Shown here: piece after piece, positions 23,330 through 32,333 of the stretch
How the letters are laid out: each line of letters opens with the position of its first letter
How positions within the stretch are numbered: position 1 is the first letter of the stretch
Notes under the pieces: generated by a model
The model's database searches: none
The model's input: only the letters and a program-made list of their open reading frames with translations
Told to the model about the DNA's origin: nothing
Program-made: the position numbers and the translations under genes
Assembly: GCF_014646095.1 (NCBI RefSeq)
Contig: NZ_BMMU01000012.1
Span: 62,001-126,000, forward strand
Direction of reading: 5' to 3'
DNA from: Streptomyces lacrimifluminis
GTDB taxonomy: Bacteria > Actinomycetota > Actinomycetes > Streptomycetales > Streptomycetaceae
Length of the DNA: 64,000 nt

Positions 23330-25231
23330 ATGCCGCCAAGTCTTCACGCACGTCTCAGATCCACCCTCACGGCCGTGTTCACCACGGCCGCTCTGCTGCT
23401 CGCGCTGCCGAGCCCCGCAGGCGCGGAACAGGCCACCCCCACGGCCACGTTCGAGCAGCAGGTGCTCTTCCGGGCCTCCCAGGACCCCGGTTACGCCTGC
23501 TACCGGATCCCCGCGATCGTCCGGACCCTGAAGGGCACGCTGCTGGCCTTCGCCGAGGGACGGAAGGACAACTGCGGGGACGCCGGTGACATCGATATCG
23601 TCGTCAAGCGGTCGACCGACGACGGGCGCACCTGGGGCCCGGTCCAGGTGGTCGACGACGGCGGGGTCGACACGCACGGCAACCCGGCGCCGATCGTGGA
23701 CCGGGAGACCGGCCGCATCCTCCTCGCGGAGAGCTGGAACACGGGACGGGGCGGCGGCAACTGTCCGGTGCCCTGCGACCGCACCCCCCATCTGCAGTAC
23801 AGCGACGACGACGGGCTGACCTGGTCCGAGCCACGCGACCTGAGCGCAGAGATCATGCCGCCCGCGTGGAACTCCTGGTACGCGACCGGCCCGGTGCACG
23901 GCATCCAGCTCACCCGGGGCGAACACGCGGGCCGGCTCGTCTTCGGCGTCAACACCGAGACGTGGGACGGCAGTCGGATCAGCGCCAACCACGCCGCGCT
24001 GATCATCAGTGACGACGGCGGCGACCACTGGAAGATCGGCGCCACGGACACCTGGCCGATCGCGGCCGACGGCACCTTCCGGCAGAAACCGTCCGAGGTG
24101 ACACTCACGGAGCACTCGGACGGCGTGATCCTGGTCAGCGGTCGCGAACAGGACGGTACGGATCGCGGACACCGCACCCAGGCCTTCAGCGCGGACGGCG
24201 GCAGCAGCTTCGTCACCCCGTTCCGCGCTCTCCCGGACCTCTACGCACCCCAGGTCCAGTGCTCCACGGTGGGCTTCGGCGCCCGCATCCTGCTGGCCTG
24301 CCCGGGCGATCCCGACCGGCGCCGGACGATGATGATCCGCTCCTCGTACGACGGCGGGCGCACCTGGGACAGCGTGGACCGGGGCACGGTCGTCACCCGG
24401 GACTGGTCGGGCTACTCCGACCTGGTGAAGATCGACAGCGAGACGGTGGGCCTGATGTACGAGGGCGGCACCGTCGACGCACGCGACGAGATCCGCTTCG
24501 CCCGCTTCTCCGAGGACTGGCTGACACCGCCGCGCGGCCCGGACCCGACCACCCGTGACCTGGCCCCGCACGCCCGCCCCGCCGCCGTCCTGGGCGGCGC
24601 CACGCAGACCACCGGGGTGTTCGGTGGCGGCGCACTGGAGTTCGACGGTGTGGACGACGCCGTACGCCTCCCGTACAGCGACCGCCTGCCGCTCGGCACC
24701 AAGGACTTCACCGTGGCCCTCTGGTTCCGCACCACGGCGACGACGGGTGACCGGCCGCTGCTGTGGATGGGCGGGGTCGGCTCCACCCAGCCCCAGATCT
24801 GGCTCCGCGCCGAGCCCGCGACCAACCGTGTCCGGGGGCTGATGACCGTCCGGGACGGTGCGTCGGCCGTCAGGACGGCGTCCGCGACCTCCGTGGGCAC
24901 CTACAACGACGGCCAGTGGCACTTCGCCGCCCTGCGCCGTGGCGGCGGCCAGTTCACGCTCTTCGTCGACGGTACGGCGGTCAGCGTGGCGGACGTGACC
25001 GGATCCGCCAGCCGTAACTCGGTGTTCGGGGTGCACGTCGGGCAACGGGTGGACAGTCTGCAGCACTTCAGCGGCGCGATCGACGATGTCCGGGTCTGGG
25101 ACCGGGCGTTGGGCACGGCCGAACTGTCCGCGACTTCCATGACGGCGACCGTGGCCGAGGAGACGGCCACGAGCAGTACGGTCCTGTGGCTGCCCCTGGA
25201 CAAGGTGAACGCGCGTCGCTCCGGGAAATAG
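23330..25231 (+). CDS. Secreted sialidase (GH33) with C-terminal LamG-like domain
   Basis: 633 residues. Signal peptide about 1-32. The six-bladed propeller begins with the Arg-containing YRIPAIV motif (58-64), then FAEGRKDNCGD and repeated Asp boxes: STDDGRTW, SDDDGLTW, SDDGGDHW, SADGGSSF and SYDGGRTW. RxxR-type catalytic arginines and SDLVKIDSETVGLMYEGG (Glu/Tyr region) complete the site. Residues about 425-620 are a concanavalin-like module (ALEFDGVDDAVRLPYSDRLPLGTKDFTVALWFR split over the strand pairs), probably binding glycans. It cleaves terminal sialic acids outside the cell. It follows the seven-unit iteron array. Confidence 0.92.
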   Translation: MPPSLHARLRSTLTAVFTTAALLLALPSPAGAEQATPTATFEQQVLFRASQDPGYACYRIPAIVRTLKGTLLAFAEGRKDNCGDAGDIDIVVKRSTDDGRTWGPVQVVDDGGVDTHGNPAPIVDRETGRILLAESWNTGRGGGNCPVPCDRTPHLQYSDDDGLTWSEPRDLSAEIMPPAWNSWYATGPVHGIQLTRGEHAGRLVFGVNTETWDGSRISANHAALIISDDGGDHWKIGATDTWPIAADGTFRQKPSEVTLTEHSDGVILVSGREQDGTDRGHRTQAFSADGGSSFVTPFRALPDLYAPQVQCSTVGFGARILLACPGDPDRRRTMMIRSSYDGGRTWDSVDRGTVVTRDWSGYSDLVKIDSETVGLMYEGGTVDARDEIRFARFSEDWLTPPRGPDPTTRDLAPHARPAAVLGGATQTTGVFGGGALEFDGVDDAVRLPYSDRLPLGTKDFTVALWFRTTATTGDRPLLWMGGVGSTQPQIWLRAEPATNRVRGLMTVRDGASAVRTASATSVGTYNDGQWHFAALRRGGGQFTLFVDGTAVSVADVTGSASRNSVFGVHVGQRVDSLQHFSGAIDDVRVWDRALGTAELSATSMTATVAEETATSSTVLWLPLDKVNARRSGK

Positions 25232-25299
25232 GCGGTTCGTTTGCCCCGGGCCCGGTAGGGGCTGGTCACGCCCACGCGGCTGAGCAGCAGAGAGACAGT

Positions 25300-25323
25300 C
25301 CCGCGCCCCTTTCGGGGCGCGGG
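25300..25323. terminator. Bidirectional GC hairpin between convergent genes
   Basis: CCCGCGCCCC-TTTC-GGGGCGCGGG is a perfect 10-bp stem in the gap 25232-25350 between the sialidase and BASS genes, so it can end both transcripts. It belongs to the same dispersed intergenic family as the elements near 12915 and 34196. Confidence 0.65.
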
Positions 25324-25350
25324 GCGAACCCGGCCTCCCCGGTCCGCGGC

Positions 25351-26400
25351 TCAGCCGGAATGTGTTGCCGTACCGGCCGTGATGCGGGACGGGTCCTCGG
25401 CGGTGACCCCCGAACCGACCTCGGACTCGGCGACCGGGTCCTGCGAGCGGCGCTTGGCGATCACCGCGCACACCATCAGCTGCATCTGGTGGAAGAGCAT
25501 CAGCGGCAGCACGGCCAGCGAGGCCTGGGCGCCGAACAGGACGCTCGCCATGGGCAGTCCGGCCGCCAGGGACTTCTTCGAGCCGGCGAACTGGATCGTG
25601 ATCCGGTCCTCGCGGTCGAAGCCGAGCGCCTTGCCCCCGTACCAGGTCAGCGCCAGCATCAGCGCGAGCAGAACGGCCTCGACGACCAGGAGTCCGCCGA
25701 GCCGGGCGGGGCTGACCTGGCGCCAGACGCCCTCGACCATGCCCTCACTGAAGGCGGTGTAGACGACGAGGAGGATCGAGCCACGGTCGACCAGCCCCAG
25801 CACCTTCTTGTGCCGGGTGACGAACGCGCCGATCCAGCGCCGGAGTACCTGCCCGGCGAGGAACGGCACCAGCAGCTGGAGCACGATCTCGAGGAGCGAG
25901 TCGAGCGAGAAGCCGCCGCCGGTGCTGCCGAGCAGCGTGGCGGCGAGCAACGGGGTGACGACGATGCCGACGAGGGAGGAGAAGGAGCCCGCGCAGATCG
26001 CGGCGGGCACGTTGCCCCGGGCCATCGAGGTGAAGGCTATCGACGACTGGATCGTGGACGGGACGAGGGTGAGGAAGAGCAGACCGATGTAGAGAGAGTG
26101 CGTCAGGAACACCGGTTCGAGTCCGCGGGCGGCCAGGCCGAGCAGCGGGAAGACGACGAACGTGCAGGCGAGGACAGTGGCGTGCAGCCGCCAGTGCTTC
26201 AGTCCTGCCAGCGCCTCGCGGGTGGAGAGGCGGGCGCCGTAGAGGAAGAAGAGGAAGGCGATGGCGGCCGTGGAGGCACCCGAGGCGACGTCCGCGCCCG
26301 TCCCGCGCGCCGGGAGGAGCGCCGCGAGGCCCACCGTCCCGAGCAACAGCAGGATGTAGGGGTCGATCGGCATCCAACTCGGCCACTTCAGGCGTTTCAC
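25351..26400 (-). CDS. Bile acid:sodium symporter (BASS/SBF-like) family transporter
   Basis: 349 residues, about ten membrane helices. Typical features are FFLYGARLSTREALAGL in helix 2-3, LLFLTLVPSTIQSSIAFTSMARGNVPAAICAGSFSSLVGIVVTP (split Pro-containing core) and FAGSKKSLAAGLPMASVLFG. This subgroup (DUF4137/SBF-like) exports or imports organic anions with sodium; the cargo is unknown. GTG start with GTGGAG upstream. Divergent from a LysR regulator 142 bases away, which is the likely controller. The C-terminal 30 residues are polar and probably cytoplasmic. Confidence 0.9.
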   Translation of the reverse strand: MKRLKWPSWMPIDPYILLLLGTVGLAALLPARGTGADVASGASTAAIAFLFFLYGARLSTREALAGLKHWRLHATVLACTFVVFPLLGLAARGLEPVFLTHSLYIGLLFLTLVPSTIQSSIAFTSMARGNVPAAICAGSFSSLVGIVVTPLLAATLLGSTGGGFSLDSLLEIVLQLLVPFLAGQVLRRWIGAFVTRHKKVLGLVDRGSILLVVYTAFSEGMVEGVWRQVSPARLGGLLVVEAVLLALMLALTWYGGKALGFDREDRITIQFAGSKKSLAAGLPMASVLFGAQASLAVLPLMLFHQMQLMVCAVIAKRRSQDPVAESEVGSGVTAEDPSRITAGTATHSG

Positions 26401-26542
26401 GGTGCTCCACTACTCAGGACTGGGACGTCGGGTCCCGGGACGGTCGTGCCCTTTCCATCGTCCTCCTCCGCTTCGTGATCGGGAATCCCGCATACCGCTC
26501 TGACTGTCATCACGTTTCGCGATAACGGGGTAGCGTGGACGC

Positions 26543-27406
26543 GTGTACGACCCCTCTCATCTGCGGACCTTCCTGACCGTGGCCCAGACGCTCAGCTTCA
26601 CGCAGGCCGCCCGGCGGCTCGGGCTGCGCCAGTCGACGGTCAGCCAGCATGTGCGGCGTCTGGAGGACGCGGCCGGCCGGCAGCTCTTCTCCCGGGACAC
26701 CCACTCGGTGGAGCTGACCGAGGACGGCGAGGTGATGCTCGGTTTCGCCCGCCGGATCCTGGAGGTGCACGAGCAGGCGACGGCGTTCTTCACGGGCACA
26801 CGGCTGCGCGGCCGGCTGCGGTTCGGCGCGTCGGAGGACTTCGTGCTGACCCGGCTGCCGGAGATCCTGGAGGCCTTCCGCTACGACCATCCCGAGGTCG
26901 ATCTGGAGCTGACGGTCGAGCTGTCGGGCACCCTGCACGAGCAGCTGGCCGCCGGGAAGCTGGATCTCGTCCTGGCCAAGCGGCGCCCCGAGGACCCGCG
27001 CGGCGAGCCGGTCTGGCACGACGAGCTGGTGTGGATCGGTGCGGAACGGCTCCGGCTCGACCCCGACCGCCCGGTGCCGCTGATCGTGTACCCGCCGCCG
27101 GGCATCACCCGCGCTCTCGCCATGGAGGCCCTGGAGCGGCAGGGCCGGGCCTGGCGCGTCGCCTGCACCAGCGGCAGCCTCAACGGCCTGATCGCGGCGG
27201 CCCGGGCGGGCCTCGGTGTGATGGCCCACTCACTCGGGATGGTCCCGCCCGGTCTGGTCCGGGTGCCCGACCGCGCCGGGCTGCCGGAGCTGGGCCAGGT
27301 CGACTTCGTCCTGGTCCACGGTCACCGCCGTACGTCGGCCCAGAGCGCGGCGGACGCGCTCGCGGCGGCGATCCTGACGAGCGGGGACCGGCTGCACCGG
27401 CGTTGA
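26543..27406 (+). CDS. LysR-family transcriptional regulator
   Basis: 287 residues. N-terminal winged HTH YDPSHLRTFLTVAQTLSF and AARRLGLRQSTVSQHVRRLE (1-60), then a type-2 periplasmic-binding effector domain (RLRFGASEDFVLTRLPEIL, GKLDLVLAKRRPEDP, GLGVMAHSLGMVP). It starts with GTG (26543) after a weak site. LysR proteins usually activate a divergent neighbour, here the BASS-like transporter gene. The 142-base gap holds an imperfect dyad around 26510-26535 but no clear T-N11-A box. Effector unknown, probably a carboxylate. Confidence 0.92.
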   Translation: MYDPSHLRTFLTVAQTLSFTQAARRLGLRQSTVSQHVRRLEDAAGRQLFSRDTHSVELTEDGEVMLGFARRILEVHEQATAFFTGTRLRGRLRFGASEDFVLTRLPEILEAFRYDHPEVDLELTVELSGTLHEQLAAGKLDLVLAKRRPEDPRGEPVWHDELVWIGAERLRLDPDRPVPLIVYPPPGITRALAMEALERQGRAWRVACTSGSLNGLIAAARAGLGVMAHSLGMVPPGLVRVPDRAGLPELGQVDFVLVHGHRRTSAQSAADALAAAILTSGDRLHRR

Positions 27407-27664
27407 CAGCCGCCTGCGCGACCTTAAAGGCAGTCCCAAGAGGCCTGGCAGAGGCGGTGAGCGGGTCGGTCGGATTCGGTGGAGATTACCGACCGGGGAT
27501 CTTCTCCGACGGAGGAGGTTCTGTCCGCCCCCAACCCATACAGACATATTTTCCGCCCCGGGACGGCATCGAAGCTGAACACCACTCGGCTTGGCACCCC
27601 TCCCGCCATGTGAAGGCGTGGGGTAGCTTTCACGGCGCTGTGCAAAGCGTCACTAGGAGCGGGT

Positions 27665-29491
27665 TTGCGCGAATTCACCAACCCTCCGTTGGCGTTGGCG
27701 CCGCCTGTGGGCGGACTGGCCGACGTGGTGTTCGAACGTGCCCAGGAAGCCCCCCTCCATGTCTCGCTCGGCCGCAAGGACGCGGCCGGCCGGTGGCGGG
27801 ACGTCACCGCGGGCGAGTTCCGCGACGAGGTCCTCGCCCTCGCCAAAGGACTGCTCGCGCAGGGCATCCGGTTCGGGGACCGGGTCGCGATCATGTCCCG
27901 TACGCGCTACGAGTGGACGCTCTTCGACTACGCGCTGTGGACGATCGGCGCGCAGGTGGTGCCGGTCTATCCGACGTCCTCGGCCGAGCAGGTCTTCTGG
28001 ATGCTGTACGACGCCGAGGTGACGGCGGCGATGGTGGAGCACGAGGACCACGCGATGACCATCGCTACGGTCATCGACCGCCTGCCCGAGCTGCGCCGGC
28101 TGTGGCAGCTCGACGTCGGCGTCGTACAGGAGCTGTACGAGGCCGGTGCGCACCTCGACGACGACGTGGTGCACCGGCACCGGCTCGCGGTCACGCCCGA
28201 GTCGACCGCGACGGTCATCTACACGTCCGGCACCACGGGCCGCCCCAAGGGCTGTGTCATCACCCACGCGAACTTCATGTTCGAGGCGGACACCGTCATC
28301 GAGCGCTGGGAACCGGTGTTCCACTCCAAGAAGGGTGACGAGGCGGCGACCCTCCTCTTCCTCCCCCTCGCGCATGTCTTCGGCCGGATGGTGCAGGTGG
28401 CGGCGATCCGCGGCGGCGTCCGTTTCGGCCACCAGCCGCAGCTGAACGCGGCAGCACTGCTGCCCGACCTCGCCGCGTTCCGGCCGACGTTCTTCCTCGG
28501 CGTGCCGTACATCTTCGAGAAGGTCTTCAACGCGGCCCGCCGCAAGGCCGAGCGGGAGGGAAGGGACGGCCCCTTCGAAAAGGCGGTCGAGGTCGCGGTG
28601 CGCTACGCGGAGGCCATGGAGGAGAAGGCCTGGGACCTGGGCCCCGGACCGTCGGCGGGCCTGCGGATGCAGCACCAGCTCTTCGAGAAGCTCGTGTACT
28701 CCAAGATCCGGGCCGCGATGGGCGGGCGCGTACGGCACGCCATGACGGGCGGCTCGGGGATGGACCGGCGGCTCGGCCTGTTCTTCGCGGGTGCGGGCGT
28801 CCACATCTACGAGGGTTACGGCCTGACGGAGACGACGGCGGCGGCGACCGCGAACCCGCCCGAGCGCACCCGGTACGGCACGGTCGGCCAGGCCATCCCG
28901 GGCACGACCGTGCACATCGCGGACGACGGCGAGATCTGGCTGCGCGGCGACAACGTCTTCCAGGGCTATCTGAACAACCAGAAGGCGACGGACGCGACGC
29001 TGCACGACGGCTGGCTGGCCACCGGCGACCTGGGCTCCCTCGACGAGGACGGCTTCCTCACGATCACCGGCCGCAAGAAGGAGATTTTGGTGACCTCGGG
29101 CGGCAAGAGCGTCGCCCCGGGAGGCCTGGAGGAACGCGTCCGGGACCATCCCCTGGTCGCTCAGTGCATCGTGGTCGGCAACGACCGCCCGTACATCGCC
29201 GCGTTGATCACCCTGGACCAGGAGGCGGTCGAACACTGGCTCACGATGCGCGGCAAACCGCAGCTGACGCCGACGGAGCTGGTCCGCGACGCGGACCTGG
29301 AGAAGGAGGTGCGGCGTGCGGTGGTCACCGCGAACACCCTGGTCTCCAAGGCCGAGTCGATCCGTACCTTCCGCATCCTGGCCCAGCCGTTCACCGAGGA
29401 ACACGGTCTGCTGACCCCGTCCCTGAAACTGAAACGCAAGGCGATCGAGGACGCGTACACGAAAGAGGTCGAGGCGCTGTACAGCGCCTGA
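27665..29491 (+). CDS. Long-chain acyl-CoA synthetase / AMP-dependent ligase (FadD-like)
   Basis: 608 residues. The AMP-binding motif is YTSGTTGRPKG (residues 186-196). LPLAHVFGRM, FFLGVPYIFEKVFNAARRKAE, GSGMDRRLGLFFAGAGVHIYEGYGLTE (split), WLATGDLGSLDEDGFLTITGRKKEI and a C-terminal Lys (LKLKRKAIED) match bacterial long-chain fatty acyl-CoA ligases. It activates a carboxylate through an acyl-adenylate. The TTG start at 27665 is supported by AGGAG 5-6 bases upstream and by the family's start position. It is a single gene, convergent with the lyase-like gene. The 258-base upstream gap shows no recognisable operator. Confidence 0.92.
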   Translation: MREFTNPPLALAPPVGGLADVVFERAQEAPLHVSLGRKDAAGRWRDVTAGEFRDEVLALAKGLLAQGIRFGDRVAIMSRTRYEWTLFDYALWTIGAQVVPVYPTSSAEQVFWMLYDAEVTAAMVEHEDHAMTIATVIDRLPELRRLWQLDVGVVQELYEAGAHLDDDVVHRHRLAVTPESTATVIYTSGTTGRPKGCVITHANFMFEADTVIERWEPVFHSKKGDEAATLLFLPLAHVFGRMVQVAAIRGGVRFGHQPQLNAAALLPDLAAFRPTFFLGVPYIFEKVFNAARRKAEREGRDGPFEKAVEVAVRYAEAMEEKAWDLGPGPSAGLRMQHQLFEKLVYSKIRAAMGGRVRHAMTGGSGMDRRLGLFFAGAGVHIYEGYGLTETTAAATANPPERTRYGTVGQAIPGTTVHIADDGEIWLRGDNVFQGYLNNQKATDATLHDGWLATGDLGSLDEDGFLTITGRKKEILVTSGGKSVAPGGLEERVRDHPLVAQCIVVGNDRPYIAALITLDQEAVEHWLTMRGKPQLTPTELVRDADLEKEVRRAVVTANTLVSKAESIRTFRILAQPFTEEHGLLTPSLKLKRKAIEDAYTKEVEALYSA

Positions 29492-29503
29492 TGCCCGCCA
29501 TCG

Positions 29504-30298
29504 TCAGACGAGTTGATAGCCCCGCAGGTTGGTGAGCAGCAGGTAGCAGTCCTGCAGTGAGCCCGAAGTGTCGCCGAGGGAGCGGTAGATGCCCCACTTG
29601 GGGCGCACCCGGTCGGCGAGGAAGGTGTCGACACCGGCGCGTGAGACATCGACGACCGTTGTCGAGCCGCTCTTGAGGATCCAACGGACAGATCCCGCCG
29701 AGCCGTTGCCGACCTTGATCCGGAAGTCGACGTCCGTCCACCTGTCGTGGAGCGGTTCGAGGTTCGTACGGCCGACGAGGATGTCGTCTATGGGCAGCTT
29801 GAGTTCGATGGTCTGCACGCCGTTCACCCGACGCAGCGACTGCACGACCATCGGTGAGGTGCCGGCGCCGGGCTGCTTCATCTGCATGATGTGGGTGAAG
29901 GTGGTCGTCGCCTTGAGAGAGCTGGGGATGTACATCGAGTAGGTGACGCGCCAGGTCTGCCCCTCGGTCCACTTGAGGTAGTTGGCGCCGCTGCCGTTGC
30001 GCAGGCCGGTGACTTCGTGGCGCTGGCGGTCGGTCGAGGTGTCGCGGTCGACGGTGTGCATGGTGAAGCGCCAGTTGTCGCCGGTGGCGTAGATGTGCGG
30101 GTGGGCGGCGGTGTGGGAGTCGGCGCGGTCGTCCTCGATGGTCTCGAAGGCACCGAGACCCGCGCCGCTCGCGGACGGCGCCCACTTCTGCTGCCAGGAG
30201 GCCGCGTGGGCAGGAGTGTCGAGGGCGGGGACTCCGGCGGCGGCTCCGACCCCTCCGCCGAGTGCGGCGGCGAGCAGAGTTCGCCTGGATGTGTTCAT
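29504..30298 (-). CDS. Tat-exported polysaccharide-lyase-like jelly-roll protein
   Basis: 264 residues. The signal is a twin-arginine type (TSRRTLLAAALGGG) ending near residue 33. The mature part is beta-rich: RFTMHTVDRDTSTDRQRHEV, YLKWTEGQTWRVTYSMYIP, FTHIMQMKQPGAG, MVVQSLRRVNG and RVRPKWGIYRSLGD. The Arg/His/Lys/Tyr pattern (RQRHEV, HIMQMK, PKWGIYR) resembles heparin-lyase- and alginate-lyase-like folds that cleave uronic-acid polymers. I cannot name the PL family with certainty. The ribosome site lies in a perfect 12-bp palindrome, GGTGGTACCACC (30299-30310), touching the start codon. Confidence 0.72.
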   Translation of the reverse strand: MNTSRRTLLAAALGGGVGAAAGVPALDTPAHAASWQQKWAPSASGAGLGAFETIEDDRADSHTAAHPHIYATGDNWRFTMHTVDRDTSTDRQRHEVTGLRNGSGANYLKWTEGQTWRVTYSMYIPSSLKATTTFTHIMQMKQPGAGTSPMVVQSLRRVNGVQTIELKLPIDDILVGRTNLEPLHDRWTDVDFRIKVGNGSAGSVRWILKSGSTTVVDVSRAGVDTFLADRVRPKWGIYRSLGDTSGSLQDCYLLLTNLRGYQLV

Positions 30299-30560
30299 GG
30301 TGGTACCACCTCGGCATGGGGGCTGATTGTCATCACGAGTTACATATATGTACGTCGTTCACCATCACGACCTGCGGCGTGATACAGGGTCGCCGCCTGA
30401 CAGATCACCGTCAATAGTCCGTACCAATACCTGTGCGCAGCCGAAGGTGTTTCCGGCCAATCTGTGGGAATGCTCACGAGGTTTGCGATCAGGAATGCGG
30501 CACCGCTCGTGATCGTTGACGATGGGAGTACCCACCCGACGACTGAAGGATCGAGAGCTC

Positions 30561-31397
30561 GTGAGCAGCATGGTCCCCCCGATCACCCTGAACAACGGCG
30601 TCGAGATGCCCCAGTTGGGCTTCGGCGTCTGGCAGGTGCCGGACGACGAGGCGGAGCAGGCGGTCGCCACCGCGCTGGAGAGCGGGTACCGCAGCATCGA
30701 CACAGCGGCGATCTACGGCAACGAAGTGGGCACCGGAAAGGCCATCGCCGCATCCGGCGTCGCCCGCGAGGAACTCTTCGTCACCACCAAGCTCTGGAAC
30801 AGCGACCAGGGGTACGAGTCCACCCTCCGCGCTTTCGACGCCTCCCTGGAGAAGCTCGGCCTGGAGTACGTCGACCTGTACCTGATCCACTGGCCGCAGC
30901 CGGCCAAGGGCGCGTTCGTCGACACCTACAAGGCGTTCGAGAAGCTCTACGCGGACGGCCGCGCCCGGGCTGTCGGCGTCTCCAACTTCCTTCCGGAGCA
31001 CCTCGACCGGCTCCTCGCCGAGACCTCGGTCGTCCCGGCGGTCAACCAGATCGAGCTGCACCCGCATCTCCAGCAGCACGAGTCCCGCGACTACCACGCG
31101 GAGCACGGTATCGCCACGGAGGCCTGGTCCCCGCTCGGTTCCGGCAAGGGTCTGCTGGAGGTCCCGGCGGTCGTGGCGATCGCCCGGAAGCACGGCCGCA
31201 CGCCAGCCCAGGTCGTCCTGCGCTGGCACCTCCAGCTGGGCAACGTGGTGATCCCCAAGTCCGTGACGCCGTCGCGGATCAAGGAGAACATCGAGGTCTT
31301 CGACTTCAGCCTGGACCCGGAGGACCTCGCGGCGATCAGCGCGCTGAACGAGGGCCGCCGACTGGGCCCGGACCCGGCCACGTTCGAGGCGGGCTGA
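30561..31397 (+). CDS. Aldo/keto reductase (2,5-diketo-D-gluconate reductase-like)
   Basis: 278 residues from GTG 30561. The catalytic tetrad is complete: Asp47 and Tyr52 (SIDTAAIYGNE), Lys77 (TTKLWN) and His110 (LYLIHWP). The NADPH-binding end has VIPKSVTPSRIKEN. Family length is about 275-280, which argues against an upstream in-frame ATG at 30516. It reduces aldehydes or ketones, often sugar-derived. The divergent gap of 262 bases upstream is AT-richer (30340-30360) and likely carries the promoters, but I see no named box. Confidence 0.92.
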   Translation: MSSMVPPITLNNGVEMPQLGFGVWQVPDDEAEQAVATALESGYRSIDTAAIYGNEVGTGKAIAASGVAREELFVTTKLWNSDQGYESTLRAFDASLEKLGLEYVDLYLIHWPQPAKGAFVDTYKAFEKLYADGRARAVGVSNFLPEHLDRLLAETSVVPAVNQIELHPHLQQHESRDYHAEHGIATEAWSPLGSGKGLLEVPAVVAIARKHGRTPAQVVLRWHLQLGNVVIPKSVTPSRIKENIEVFDFSLDPEDLAAISALNEGRRLGPDPATFEAG

Positions 31398-31410
31398 CGA
31401 CAGCCACGAC

Positions 31411-31454
31411 AACGCCCCGGTCCGCCGCGAATCCGGTCGCGGCTCCGGGGCGTT
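31411..31454 (+). terminator. Rho-independent-type terminator of the aldo/keto reductase gene
   Basis: AACGCCCCGG and CCGGGGCGTT pair perfectly (31411-31420 with 31445-31454), starting 14 bases after the stop codon; inner bases add further pairing (CCGCGA with TCGCGG). Confidence 0.8.
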
Positions 31455-31534
31455 TCGCATGCCCGCAGGCGGGCCTTCGCCCGTCGTGACGCAGACATTC
31501 GGCGCGGACGGAACGTAGGCGGCATGACGTAGGC

Positions 31535-32049
31535 GACGGGATCAGCCCCGGTCAGCGCAAGTTGCACGAGATGCTGCGCCTCGCGCTCGCCGTGCGCGAC
31601 GCAGACGGCGACGAACTCGTCGACGAGCTGGTCCTCGATGACATCCCCAACTACGGCCGGTCCGTCCGGGCGGTCCTTCTGCGGGCGGGGATGCTCGGGC
31701 TCTTGCCGGAGCCCCGCGAACCCGACCGCCCCCAGCGGCCACGGACGTCGCGGACTACGCGCCGTCTCTGGCCGCCCCGGACGATGACGCCGAGGTCCTG
31801 CCAGCAGTGCGGCTGCTGGCTCACTGCGGAAGACGAGGGTCACCTGCGAGCCCTGCTCCTCCTTCGCCTTCCGCAAGAGAGGGAACCGCCCGGTATCCAC
31901 GGGAGCGGGCGACCGCTGCCACCGTGCCGACCTGGCTCCGAGCACTTGGCAGCCCCTGGGCAGTCGGAACGCCCTCGGGTCCGCCGGCTAGTCATGATCA
32001 ATCTCAACGCCGGCAATGGTTCGATCGGCCCCCGGAGCCGGTATTGCTA
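31535..32049 (+). pseudogene. Decayed zinc-ribbon ORF, possibly a recombinase/integrase remnant
   Basis: The 936-base gap 31398-32333 holds no intact gene. One frame reads LHEMLRLALAVRDADGDELV, then DDIPNYGRSVRAVLLRAGML. A CxxC pair (31799-31810, CQQC) follows in that frame. The matching second pair (31845-31856, CEPC, then SSFAFRKRGNRPV) is one frame away, so a frameshift separates the halves of a zinc ribbon. The tail ends at 32047-32049. This arrangement reminds me of the zinc-ribbon region of certain Streptomyces tyrosine-recombinase-like proteins, but the family call is weak. What is clear is decayed coding sequence. Confidence 0.4.
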
Positions 32050-32131
32050 GCCTAAAACAGTCATCTTTACTGCACCCCCAGTAGTCAGCGCGCCGGTCTC
32101 AGCCGGCGCCCCGCTCTCCCAACGCACCATG

Positions 32132-32177
32132 AACCCGCACGCTGAGCTCCCCCCAGGGCTGTCCAGCGTGCGGGTTC
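32132..32177. terminator. Perfect 14-bp stem hairpin in the 31.4-32.3 kb gap
   Basis: ACCCGCACGCTG and CAGCGTGCGGGT with flanking bases pair (GA...TC), from about 32132 to 32177 with a 19-base loop. It lies downstream of the zinc-ribbon remnant and 157 bases beyond the 3' end of the methyltransferase gene on the other strand, so it may serve either. Confidence 0.55.
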
Positions 32178-32333
32178 CTGTCGTGACCCGCCCGAGAATC
32201 TACGAACCTGCGCGCTTTGGAATGCGGGACGCGGCAGGTGAAGGGGGCGCGGGTCACGGTGTCCGCACGACCGGGTCGTCGCCGACTCACCACCTGCCTC
32301 AGCCCCTAGTCCCTGGGGCCAATACCCCTGGGG

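Noticed and set aside
23170..23589. Short protein with SEVQT-like pentapeptide repeats upstream of the sialidase
   Set aside because: It runs into the sialidase frame out of phase and has no ribosome site; the repeats are better explained as DNA iterons, though a leader peptide is not excluded.
27407..27664. Possible riboswitch in the long leader of the acyl-CoA synthetase gene
   Set aside because: The region has some pairing potential but no conserved cobalamin, ydaO, TPP or SAM core that I could recognise.
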